Of a stretch of 64,000 bases of DNA, positions 15,369 through 22,429 are shown piece after piece (position 1 is the stretch's first letter; every line of letters begins with the position of its first letter). Under the pieces are notes generated by a model that saw nothing but the letters and a program-made list of their open reading frames with translations, made no database searches and was not told where the DNA came from. The stretch covers positions 1-64,000 of the forward strand of contig NZ_JABBWV010000010.1 in the NCBI RefSeq assembly GCF_012999535.1, written 5' to 3'. The position numbers and the translations under genes are program-made. Source of the stretch: Microbispora sp. H11081. Lineage in GTDB: Bacteria; Actinomycetota; Actinomycetes; Streptosporangiales; Streptosporangiaceae.

Positions 15369-16579
15369 CAGATCTCCTTGAGGAACGAGGTCCCGGACCT
15401 GAGAGCCGGCACGCCGAGGATCTCTCCCGCGGTGGCGCCGATGTCGGCGAGCGTGGCCCGCACGCCGAGCGGGACGGGGCTGACGCCGGGTCCGTACGCG
15501 ATGGCGGGGGTGTACTCGCGGGTGTGCTGGCTGTGCCCGACGGCCGGGTCGTTGCCGTGGTCACCGGTGATGAACAGCGCGTCTCCCGGCCGGAGCCGGT
15601 CGAGCAGGTCGGGCAGCAGCTCGTCGACCGTGCGGAGCGTCCGGGCGTACCGCTCGACGTCCTGCTCGTGCCCGGCGAGGTCGGTCTCCTGGACGTTGGC
15701 GACGATGAGCCCGCCGGCCATCGCGTCGAGGTGCCCGACGACGCGGGCCAGCACGTCCTCGGTCCTGACGATGTTCTCGGCGACCGCCCCCTCGCAGCGC
15801 ACGACGTCCGCGGCCTTGCCGAGGAGCACGACGTCGTAGCCGGCCTGCCGGGCGCGGCTCGGCAACTGCTGGTCCACCGCGAAGTCGACGCCCAGGTGGC
15901 GCACCTGGTAGTGCTCGTCGTAGACGCCGAGCGCGGGGGTGTCGACACCGATCTGCCCCGAGGCGCGCTCCTTGACGTGGGCCCGGATGGCATCGATGTC
16001 GAAGCCTCGTCCGCCGACCACGATGACGCGGGGCACCGGCACGGTCGCGCGGACGATCTCACCGATCCTGGTGAGGTCGTCGAACGAGATGTCGTCCTGC
16101 GACGCGGTGACGTTGATGTTGAGCCGCGGCCGGGCCTCGATGTTGTCGGCGACCAGCACACACCCGTCGACCACCAGGGGCGAGAGCCCCGGAGTCAGCG
16201 GCTCGCAGCGGTGACCGGCCTGGGTGAGCGCCGCCACCACCTCGTCGAGGACGTCGGCAAGCAGGAGGAGCCGGACGTTGTCGAGGCCGCCGCCCATGAG
16301 CTCCTGGTGGCCCATATAGGTGTCCGCGCCGGGGTGGCGCAACGCGCACCTTCCGTAGGCCGCGGACGGGGACGGCTCGGGGGGAACGCCGTCCACGTCG
16401 GTGAGGTTGCCGAACCCGAGGGCCGCCAGGTTGGGCAGCTTGAGCGGGCCCTCGGCCTGGTCGACGTGGCGCAGGGTGTTGGCGCCCGCGTCTTCCGGCG
16501 GGTGGTCGGGCATGACGCCCACGCCGAGACCGTCGAGGACGAGAATGACGACGCGGCGGTCGCCCATGCTTTCATTCAC
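15359..16579 (-). CDS. yhfW: YhfW-like phosphopentomutase family metalloenzyme
   Basis: A 406-residue member of the alkaline-phosphatase-like metalloenzyme group nearest to phosphopentomutase (DeoB). Metal-binding and family motifs are VILVLDGLGVGVMPD near the N-terminus, GADTYMGHQELMGG, and FITGDHGNDPAVGHSQHTRE towards the C-terminus, which carries the His/Asp ligands. Family members move a phosphate between positions of a sugar, so a role on a pentose- or hexose-phosphate is plausible. Two starts are close (ATG 16579 and ATG 16567). It lies directly after yhfY and overlaps yhfX, as in the E. coli operon where yhfW and yhfX are adjacent. Confidence 0.88.
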   Translation of the reverse strand: MNESMGDRRVVILVLDGLGVGVMPDHPPEDAGANTLRHVDQAEGPLKLPNLAALGFGNLTDVDGVPPEPSPSAAYGRCALRHPGADTYMGHQELMGGGLDNVRLLLLADVLDEVVAALTQAGHRCEPLTPGLSPLVVDGCVLVADNIEARPRLNINVTASQDDISFDDLTRIGEIVRATVPVPRVIVVGGRGFDIDAIRAHVKERASGQIGVDTPALGVYDEHYQVRHLGVDFAVDQQLPSRARQAGYDVVLLGKAADVVRCEGAVAENIVRTEDVLARVVGHLDAMAGGLIVANVQETDLAGHEQDVERYARTLRTVDELLPDLLDRLRPGDALFITGDHGNDPAVGHSQHTREYTPAIAYGPGVSPVPLGVRATLADIGATAGEILGVPALRSGTSFLKEIWCS

Positions 16580-16594
16580 GGGGGTTCGCCCTCT

Positions 16595-17005
16595 TCACTC
16601 GTCGTCGAGGATCGCGCACAGGTGCACGGTCATGTAAGCGATCTCCGACTCCGGTACCTCACGGTCGAGGAGCTTCTCGCATTCCTCCATGACACGCTGG
16701 ATGACCTCGCGCTCCCGGGTCCGATCGCGGATCTCCTCGTCCACCACGGCGGACGGCGCCGCTTCCCTTTCGAACCGGTTCAGCCGGGTGAGGGCGACCG
16801 CGAGGTGGGTCACGAACGGCGCGGCGTTCTCCTCGGTGAACGTGACGGCGAGCTCGTCGGCGATCTCGGCGATAGCGAGCTCGGTGAGCCGCCGGGCCAG
16901 CGGGGTGATCTGCCGGGCCTCCTCGAGCAGGTCGAGCCGCTCGGCGAACTCCGCGCTGATCTGCTCGGCGAGCGAGGTCTCCGATACGGCGCCTGGGTCA
17001 GCCAT
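16595..17005 (-). CDS. yhfY: YhfY-like protein with a PTS regulation domain (PRD)
   Basis: A 136-residue helical protein similar to E. coli YhfY, a stand-alone PRD. PRDs are usually parts of antiterminators and regulators and are phosphorylated on histidines by HPr or EIIB. Here a His is visible in TPFVTHLAVALTRLNRFE-like context (FVTHLAVAL) and another in AYMTVHLCAILDD, the two positions expected for PRD histidines. There is no DNA- or RNA-binding domain. Its neighbours include a private HPr and EI, so phosphorylation of this PRD is an attractive hypothesis. It overlaps yhfU by eight bases. Confidence 0.8.
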   Translation of the reverse strand: MADPGAVSETSLAEQISAEFAERLDLLEEARQITPLARRLTELAIAEIADELAVTFTEENAAPFVTHLAVALTRLNRFEREAAPSAVVDEEIRDRTREREVIQRVMEECEKLLDREVPESEIAYMTVHLCAILDDE

Positions 17006-17405
17006 TGCCCGCCTCCTCGCCGTTGGTGTCGCGGTGGGCGAGGATCGCCTTGATGATGAGCGGGATCGCACTGCGGGACTGCTCGTAGGGGAACCCGAAC
17101 GCGATCTTCCCCTCACCGACGAGCTGGGCGACCTTCTCGTCGCTCACGGCCATCCCGGGTGTCCCGGCGATGCCGACCTTCGTCGAGCCGAGGAGGGCCG
17201 TCGCGGCGGCGAGCGCGCCGCCTCCTCCGGACCAGCAGGTGCCGAGGTAGTAGTCTGCCTGTCCCTTCTTCACCAGCCGGGCGCCCTGCATGTCGCCGAG
17301 CGCGGCCGCCTCGACCCGGCCGCCACCGGCTTCCTGCGCGATTTTGGCCATTCCCGCGGCGTCGACGCCCGCGGCAACGACTCGGATGATCTCTCTGCTC
17401 GCCAT
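16998..17405 (-). CDS. yhfU: YhfU-like protein (DUF2620)
   Basis: A 135-residue protein that aligns with E. coli YhfU: KKGQADYYLGTCWSGGGGAL, STKVGIAGTPGMAVSDEKVA, EGKIAFGFPYEQSRSAIP. The family is small, Gly-rich and uncharacterised (DUF2620). Its N-terminal IIRVVAAGVDAAGMAKI resembles the opening of a small Rossmann-like or EIIB-like alpha/beta domain, but that is only an impression. The ATG at 17405 is the likely start because AGGAGG ends seven bases before it; the GTG just upstream is too close. It is the first gene of the yhfU-Y-W-X-HPr-EI-eda unit, divergent from the regulator. Confidence 0.85.
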   Translation of the reverse strand: MASREIIRVVAAGVDAAGMAKIAQEAGGGRVEAAALGDMQGARLVKKGQADYYLGTCWSGGGGALAAATALLGSTKVGIAGTPGMAVSDEKVAQLVGEGKIAFGFPYEQSRSAIPLIIKAILAHRDTNGEEAGNG

Positions 17406-17517
17406 CACGAGCCTCCTATTGCTTTCTCACATCCGGCATGGAAAATGGCGGACGCTTTCTGCGTCGGGCCTGCCGCTGATCCACTAAAGTTACGATCTAA
17501 TGTTGAAATCATCGGTG

Positions 17518-17530
17518 ATGATGTCATGAT
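17518..17530 (+). promoter_or_regulatory. Candidate operator C in the divergent yhfU/gntR promoter
   Basis: ATGATGTCATGAT, the best-centred copy of the shared 13-mer, 23 bases before the regulator's start. An ATCATC-GGT-GATGAT palindrome overlaps it at 17508-17522. The position fits autoregulation together with control of the divergent yhfU operon. Confidence 0.6.
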
Positions 17531-17552
17531 GTTAGTGCCTTAGGGAGTGGTG

Positions 17553-18347
17553 ATGGCTGAGCGTCCTCCGTTGTCGATCCGGCGGGACGTGCCGGTCCCC
17601 TACTACGAGCAGCTGAAGCGGCTCATCGTGCAGCAGATCGAGAGGGACGGGCTCCAGCCCGGGGACCTGGTCCCCAGCGAGGTCGAGCTCTGCGAGAAGT
17701 ACGACGTGTCCCGCACGGTCGTGCGACAGGCCGTCGGCGATCTCGTCAACGAGGGGCTGCTGCACCGCATGCGGGGAAAGGGCACGTTCGTGGCGCGGCC
17801 CAAGCTGCGCGAGCAGTTCATCGAGAGCACGGTCGGCTTCTTCGAGGACCTGACGACGCGGGGCCACAAGGTTGTCAGCGACGTGCTCAACCTCGACCTC
17901 GTCGAAGCCGGCAGCAAGGTCGCCGAGGCGCTCGGCGTGCCGGAGAAGACCCCATGCATCGAGCTCGTACGGCTTCGCTCGGTCAACGACGAGGTCGTCG
18001 CCTTCACCAAGTCGTACGTCAACTCCTCGAGCAGGGAGCTGCTGGCCGACCTGCGCAAGGCCGAGCTCTCGAAAACCTCGCTCTACCGGGTCCTGGAGGA
18101 CAACTGGGAGATGCGCATCGAGTCCGGGCACCGCTCGCTCGAGGCGTCCAAAGCCCAGGGCATGCTGGCCCGCCTGCTCCACATCCGCTCGGGCGAACCC
18201 GTCCTCTACATCGAGTCGGTCGGCCGCGACGGGAGCGGCAGGGCGGTCGAGTACTTCCAGGCGTGGCACCGCGCGGACCGCACGCGGCTCGAGATGAACG
18301 TCGTGCGCGACCACCGGCCCGCGCCCACCGACTTCATGCATCGCTGA
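17553..18347 (+). CDS. GntR-family regulator with UTRA effector domain (HutC/DasR type)
   Basis: A 264-residue protein with a winged-helix GntR domain (residues about 10-78: YYEQLKRLIVQQIERDGLQPGD, VPSEVELCEKYDVSRTVVRQ, GKGTFVARPK) and a UTRA ligand domain (FFEDLTTRGHKVVSDVL to the end). UTRA regulators usually bind a sugar phosphate or a pathway intermediate and release DNA. The ATG at 17553 is preferred over GTGs at 17547 and 17550 because AGGGAG then has proper spacing. In E. coli the regulator of the yhf operon is YhfZ; here a GntR protein takes the place. It is convergent with, and overlaps by 14 bases, the aroE-like gene. Confidence 0.9.
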   Translation: MAERPPLSIRRDVPVPYYEQLKRLIVQQIERDGLQPGDLVPSEVELCEKYDVSRTVVRQAVGDLVNEGLLHRMRGKGTFVARPKLREQFIESTVGFFEDLTTRGHKVVSDVLNLDLVEAGSKVAEALGVPEKTPCIELVRLRSVNDEVVAFTKSYVNSSSRELLADLRKAELSKTSLYRVLEDNWEMRIESGHRSLEASKAQGMLARLLHIRSGEPVLYIESVGRDGSGRAVEYFQAWHRADRTRLEMNVVRDHRPAPTDFMHR

Positions 18348-19344
18348 GCCCCCCGGCCACGTGGGCGCCCGCCCCGGCCCGCCCCCTCAACGGCTCGGCG
18401 ACACGGGCGAGCTGCCCGAACAGCTCGGGCGTCATGGGAACGCCGAAGACCTCCGCGATGACCTCGGTCCAGCCGTGCAGAAAGTAGCGCCACCCGTCGT
18501 GCACCATCAGCCCGCCGGCCGCGGCCTGCGCCCGGGCGTGGTCGAGGAAGACGAGATCGCCGCGGTAGTTGAGGTCCCACACCACCGCTTCGGCAGGGAA
18601 GCGCACCTGGGCGGAGACCGGAGAGCCGGGCAGGTCCTTGCCCATCCCCGTGGCGTTGATGACGAGTGAGCCGGGCGGCGCGGCGGCGACGAGCGCGTCG
18701 TTGAGCGCCACGTCGCCATGAGTCGCGAACTCCACCCCGGCGTCCACGCCCATCTCCGCCGCGACCTCCCGCGCGATGTCGGTACGCCGCGGGTCACGAT
18801 CCACCAGGACGACGCGCTCGGGACGGTGGCCTTCGGAGAGCAGGCGCACCATGATGGCCAGGCCCGCCCCGCCCGCTCCGAAGCAGACCACGTGGCCGCC
18901 GGAGTTCGCCCAGTGGTCGCTCCCCAGCATGTGGTCGAGGGTCAGACCCGCCGTCAGCGGATCCTTCGCCAAGCCCCTGACCTGGCCGTCCGCCGAGACG
19001 ATGCACGACACCTCACGGCACAGGCCGGCATACGGGTCGAGCTCGCTGAAAAGGTCACCCGCCGCCTCGTACACCGCCGCCTTGTGCGTGGTGACGAGCC
19101 CGCCGCGGGCGGCCGGATCTGCCGCGATGGCCTCGACGCAGGCCCGGTAGACGGCGGGCCCGGCGCCGAGCGGCACATCGATGCCGGTGATCCGGGCGTC
19201 AAGCCCCAGGTGCCGCGCCCACGCGGGAAAGAGGGTCATGATGCTGGAGCCCGACGTCGTGACGCCGATGAAGTAAAGCGCTTCTTGGGCGACGTTGCCA
19301 GTGTCCTGTTGCGGAGTGGTGGAGATCGTCTGCCAATTCGGCAT
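18334..19344 (-). CDS. Shikimate/quinate dehydrogenase-like oxidoreductase
   Basis: A 336-residue two-domain AroE-like dehydrogenase. The catalytic lysine is in GGLVTTHKAAVYEA, the second catalytic Asp in AKDPLTAGLTLDHML, and the NAD(P) motif in VVCFGAGGAGLAIM. NATGMGKDLPGSP and the DLNYRGDLVFLDHA stretch are also family-like. It is longer than biosynthetic AroE (about 270) because of N- and C-terminal extensions, and the substrate pocket SGSSIM differs from the usual SxS of shikimate enzymes. I infer a catabolic polyol or cyclitol-type substrate rather than shikimate. It is divergent from php, sharing operator D. Confidence 0.83.
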   Translation of the reverse strand: MPNWQTISTTPQQDTGNVAQEALYFIGVTTSGSSIMTLFPAWARHLGLDARITGIDVPLGAGPAVYRACVEAIAADPAARGGLVTTHKAAVYEAAGDLFSELDPYAGLCREVSCIVSADGQVRGLAKDPLTAGLTLDHMLGSDHWANSGGHVVCFGAGGAGLAIMVRLLSEGHRPERVVLVDRDPRRTDIAREVAAEMGVDAGVEFATHGDVALNDALVAAAPPGSLVINATGMGKDLPGSPVSAQVRFPAEAVVWDLNYRGDLVFLDHARAQAAAGGLMVHDGWRYFLHGWTEVIAEVFGVPMTPELFGQLARVAEPLRGRAGAGAHVAGGLSDA

Positions 19345-19363
19345 TCGGTAGTCCCTTCAGGTT

Positions 19364-19376
19364 GTGATGACATTAT
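19364..19376 (-). promoter_or_regulatory. Candidate operator D between the aroE-like gene and php
   Basis: ATAATGTCATCAC on the minus strand, in the 72-base space between two divergent starts (19344 and 19417). It fits the shared 13-mer and could control both genes at once. Confidence 0.55.
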
Positions 19377-19416
19377 GATGAGCATTGTGGGACAGTCAAG
19401 AGACGCGGGAGGCGGC

Positions 19417-20352
19417 ATGAGCGGGCAGGTGCGGACAGTGACAGGAGACGTCGATCCGGGGTCGTTGGGCGTCACGCTGGGACACGAGCACCTCTTCACG
19501 CGACCCGCCGAGCGGCTCCAGGATGGCGGCGACATGGTGCTGGACGACGAGGACAGGGCCGTCGCCGAGCTGGAGCTGTTCCAGCGCGCCGGCGGCGGAG
19601 CACTCGTCGAGGTGACGACCCCCGAGTTCGGACGCGATCCACTCGCCCTGCGCCGCATCTCCGAGCGCTCTGGCGTGCACGTCATATCCACGACCGGGCA
19701 CGCGTCGGCGGAGTACTGGAGCGGCGTCATCGACGTCGACGCCATGACCGAGGACGATCTGGTCGCCGAGATGGTGACCGACCTCGTCACCGGCATGGCG
19801 GACACCGGAGTCCGCTCCGGCATCATCAAGGCGGGGACGTCCTACGAGGTCGTCCTGGCGGCCGAGGAGCGGGTGCTGCGCGCGGCGGCGCGCGCGCAGC
19901 GGGAGACCGGGGCCCCGATCACGACACACACCAGCGCCGGCACGATGGCGCGCGAGCAGGCCGACATCCTGCTCGACGCCGGGGCGGACCCGTACCACGT
20001 CTGCCTGGGCCATCTCGACCGCCGGCTCGACTTCGACACCCATCGCGGGCTCGCCGAGGACGGCTTCTTCCTCGGCTACGACTGCGTCTCCAAGGACTGG
20101 TACGAGCCGGACGCCCGGCGTGTGGAGCACATCGTGCGCCTCTTCGAAGCAGGGCTGGGAGATCACATCTGCCTGTCCGGCGACCTGGCCCGGCGCAGCC
20201 AGCTCGTCTCCTGGGGCGGCGGCCCTGGATACACCTACATCCCGTGGCGTCTCGCACCGTGGCTGCGCCGGGCCGGGCTCGGCGACGACGAGCTGCGCGC
20301 TCTCATGGTGGACAACCCCGCGCGGCTGCTGACCTGGGGCCCGCGTGCGTGA
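19417..20352 (+). CDS. php: Phosphotriesterase-family hydrolase (Php/YhfV-like)
   Basis: A 311-residue amidohydrolase-superfamily protein close to the phosphotriesterase homology protein of the E. coli yhf operon. All binuclear metal ligands can be assigned: His23 and His25 (LGHEHLF), the carboxylated lysine K138 (SGIIKAGTS), His171 (ITTHTSAGT), His199 (CLGHLDRRLD) and Asp256 (CLSGDLARR). Family members hydrolyse phosphotriesters or, more physiologically, lactones; a sugar-lactone substrate is plausible here. It has a strong GGGAGG site and shares operator D with the divergent dehydrogenase gene. Confidence 0.9.
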   Translation: MSGQVRTVTGDVDPGSLGVTLGHEHLFTRPAERLQDGGDMVLDDEDRAVAELELFQRAGGGALVEVTTPEFGRDPLALRRISERSGVHVISTTGHASAEYWSGVIDVDAMTEDDLVAEMVTDLVTGMADTGVRSGIIKAGTSYEVVLAAEERVLRAAARAQRETGAPITTHTSAGTMAREQADILLDAGADPYHVCLGHLDRRLDFDTHRGLAEDGFFLGYDCVSKDWYEPDARRVEHIVRLFEAGLGDHICLSGDLARRSQLVSWGGGPGYTYIPWRLAPWLRRAGLGDDELRALMVDNPARLLTWGPRA

Positions 20353-20403
20353 CGGCTCCGCCGCCCCACATCCTGACCGCTTCCTCCTGAGGACTGGAAC
20401 CCG

Positions 20404-20931
20404 ATGCTCTCGTGCAGCGCCTCGCCGGACTGCCCGTTCGCCGACGGGCACACCGACCCGTGCGTGGTCCCGGTGGTGGATGGCTTCGGCTGGGTGCCGA
20501 TGCCATCCGAGCCATGGAACGAGATCCTGGACGGCCTGCACCAGGGCGGCTCCTGGGTCACTCCCACGGAGGCCGAGTTCGACGCCGTACTCACCCTCTA
20601 CGCGTCCGCGCAGCCGATCTCCGGTCGCCTCGAGCAGCGCCACTGGCCCATCCTCGACGCGGGGATGCCGGACGAGAGCGAGCTCACAGCGGCGATGCGC
20701 TGGGTGCACGCCCAGTGGTGGGCCGGCCGGAGAGTGCTGGTGCGCTGCCAAGCCGGTCTCAACCGCTCCGGCCTCGTGGTGGCCCGGACGTTGATCGAGA
20801 CCGGCGTCGAGCCCGGCGAGGCCATCCGTCTCATCCGCGCCAAGCGCAGCGGCTACGCCCTGTGCAATCCACGGTTCGAGGCCTATCTCAGAGCGATGAC
20901 CAAGCTGGCCGATTCAGAACCGCAGCCGTGA
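20404..20931 (+). CDS. Dual-specificity/tyrosine phosphatase-like protein
   Basis: A 175-residue protein with the Cys-based phosphatase signature CX5R: Cys115 and Arg121 in VRCQAGLNRSGLVVAR. Upstream WPILDAGMPDE could supply the general-acid Asp. An N-terminal cysteine-containing leader (CSASPDCPFADGHTDPC) is unusual and might bind metal. Such compact domains dephosphorylate proteins or small phosphate esters. It follows php by 51 bases on the same strand and is probably cotranscribed, so a pathway metabolite phosphatase is as likely as a protein phosphatase. Confidence 0.8.
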   Translation: MLSCSASPDCPFADGHTDPCVVPVVDGFGWVPMPSEPWNEILDGLHQGGSWVTPTEAEFDAVLTLYASAQPISGRLEQRHWPILDAGMPDESELTAAMRWVHAQWWAGRRVLVRCQAGLNRSGLVVARTLIETGVEPGEAIRLIRAKRSGYALCNPRFEAYLRAMTKLADSEPQP

Positions 20932-21148
20932 GGTGTGGCGACGCCTACTCGACCAAGGTCCCCGTGTGGAAGCACAGGATGGCCCACCGCGGGGACCGGC
21001 CGTTACCCGCGTGAGGACGGAGTAGCCGCGCGGACCACGCGCCGACCGGGTAGCCGAGCCGCTTCACATCCACGCCGAAGGAGGTCGAGAGCTCCTCAGC
21101 GAGCCGTCATTCCGCCTTCGCGGAGATCCATCCGGCACTGGTACATCG

Positions 21149-21338
21149 TCGGAGTGCCGGAGCGCTCAGGTTCTCCTGAATCGACCTGACCGCGAACAGT
21201 CCGTCGCCCTTGCGGTCACCGGAGCAGTAGGCGATCCCGGCTCGCTGCGCTCGACGAGCCCCTGGAGCACTCAGTTCCGTGCCGTCCACAGTGATCGACC
21301 CGGCAGTCACGGGTCGCACGCCCGCGATCGCCTCGATC
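21149..21338 (-). pseudogene. Fragment of a sugar ABC transporter ATPase
   Basis: About 64 codons on the minus strand match the middle of RbsA/XylG-type ATPases: AIAGVRPVTAGSITVDGTEL, then YCSGDRKGDGLFAVRSIQENL. This is the region between Walker A and the signature motif of the second ATPase half. Neither end of a gene is present. It abuts an IS66-like remnant at 21339, on the opposite strand. This belonged to a different transporter from the intact one at 23.9-27.8 kb. Confidence 0.7.
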
Positions 21339-21458
21339 AACCCGGCCGCACGCTCCTACCTCGACTCCGCCCGCAAGCACGGGCTGAGAGCCTTCCACGC
21401 CATCCACCGCGCCTTCACCGGCAACCTCTGGATGCCACCCGTCGCCCTGGCCGACTGA
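21339..21458 (+). mobile_element. C-terminal scrap of a transposase (IS66-like)
   Basis: A 39-codon plus-strand frame ends at TGA (21456-21458) and reads SYLDSARKHGLRAFHAIHRA then GNLWMPP. It resembles the C-terminus of IS66-type transposases of actinomycetes. Its first codon coincides with the break in the ABC ATPase fragment, so it likely caused that break. Nothing else of the element remains. Confidence 0.45.
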
Positions 21459-21478
21459 CCAGCCAGGCTCACGCAGCG

Positions 21479-21643
21479 TCACAGAGCCGCTGAATGCTTA
21501 CGGGAGGGAAGCACCGATTTCCTGCTCTTACCGCTGTTATCGGCTGGGCCGTTCACGCTTTCACTGCCGCCACACGCGGCGCTGAGGGCGAGCGTCACGA
21601 CGCCGGACACGACCACGGAAAGGCGCCTCATCTTCTCCGGCAT
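21479..21643 (-). pseudogene. N-terminal remnant of a lipoprotein, probably a solute-binding protein
   Basis: A 54-codon minus-strand frame from ATG 21643 encodes MPEKMRRLSVVVSGVVTLAL followed by the lipobox SAAC-GG and a short polar tail, then a stop. It is a textbook lipoprotein signal peptide without a mature domain. Its place just upstream (in minus orientation) of the sugar ATPase fragment suggests it was the binding protein of the same decayed importer, with the rest lost when the transposase inserted. Confidence 0.6.
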
Positions 21644-21779
21644 GTCGTTTACCACCGATCCGCCGTTCGCTCGTTGAGAGCGAGCGATTAAGAACGGCGT
21701 CCGGGAGTGGCGGTTCAGATCGCGGGAATGCTTTCATGCCGCTTCCCGGAGTTTCTGGACAGCGGAACGCATTCACTAC

Positions 21780-21945
21780 TGAGCCGCGGTGGCCGTGAGC
21801 GTGGACTCGCGCAGCGCGGTGAACTGGGCCTCGATCCGGTTGAGGTAGGACGGGTTGGTGGGTGTGCAGGTCCAGGGCGGCGAACAGATGCCGTACGCCC
21901 TGGGTGCGGGTGCAGGTGGCGCGCATCCGCGCGGGGGTTCCCGGT
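21780..21945 (-). mobile_element. Degenerate IS630-family transposase remnant
   Basis: Two pieces of an IS630 transposase are visible on the minus strand in different frames: GVRHLFAALDLHT, then NPSYLNRIEAQFTALRESTL. The normal sequence between them, including the DDE Asp region, is deleted. Another scrap of the same family (YLRSLYPPEVRIA, the part missing here) lies at about 29.57 kb. Confidence 0.65.
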
Positions 21946-22326
21946 CGGGGTCCTGCCGCGTTCGATCATCTGGGGCAGGACCGCCGCTGTGCTGTTCAGC
22001 AGGCCCAAGCAGTTGAGTCGAACTGGCGTCGCCAGTCGTCGGCGGACTGCCGTGCGACCGGCTCGAGCGTCATGAAACCCGCGTTGTCGATGAGCAGGTC
22101 GACCGATCCGTACTGCTCCTCGGCCTCCGCGACCACCGACCGGTAGCCCTCGGCGTCAAGGACGTCGTGCTTGCGGCAGATCGAATCCGGCAGGTCCAAC
22201 GCCTCGAGCCGGTCGATCCGGCGGGCGGTGAGCAGCGGCGGGTGTCCGGCCGTGCTGAACGCCCGCGCCGCGGCTGCGCCGATTCCCGGAGCTGGCGCCG
22301 GTGATGGCGACAAGTGGCTTGGTCAA
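21946..22326 (-). pseudogene. Truncated, frameshifted SDR oxidoreductase
   Basis: The gene starts at TTG 22326 behind AGGAG (LTKPLVAITGASSG) but an extra A in the GASSGIG motif shifts the frame; the reading then continues AAAARAFSTAGHPPLLTARR, LIDNAGFMTLEPVA, and a second shift after RRQFD leads to GLLNSTAAVLPQMIERGR. Homology stops where the IS630 remnant begins. The catalytic YxxxK part is lost, so it is inactive. It is the last gene downstream of yhfT on this strand. Confidence 0.75.
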
Positions 22327-22429
22327 GATACTTCTCCTGTTCGCTGATGGCGATTTGGCCGCCTCGCGAATCCGCTGGGCGGCACAGGACGCCGGGGCCA
22401 TCGCAGAGGGAGGCCACCTGGGCGGCGAG

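Noticed and set aside
15524..17053. Plus-strand 509-codon frame over yhfW/yhfY
   Set aside because: It is antisense to genes with clear family motifs; the composition is typical of a shadow frame.
18334..19344. The AroE-like protein as the biosynthetic shikimate dehydrogenase
   Set aside because: It lies in a catabolic island, has long extensions and a changed substrate pocket (SGSSIM). Biosynthetic aroE is expected elsewhere.
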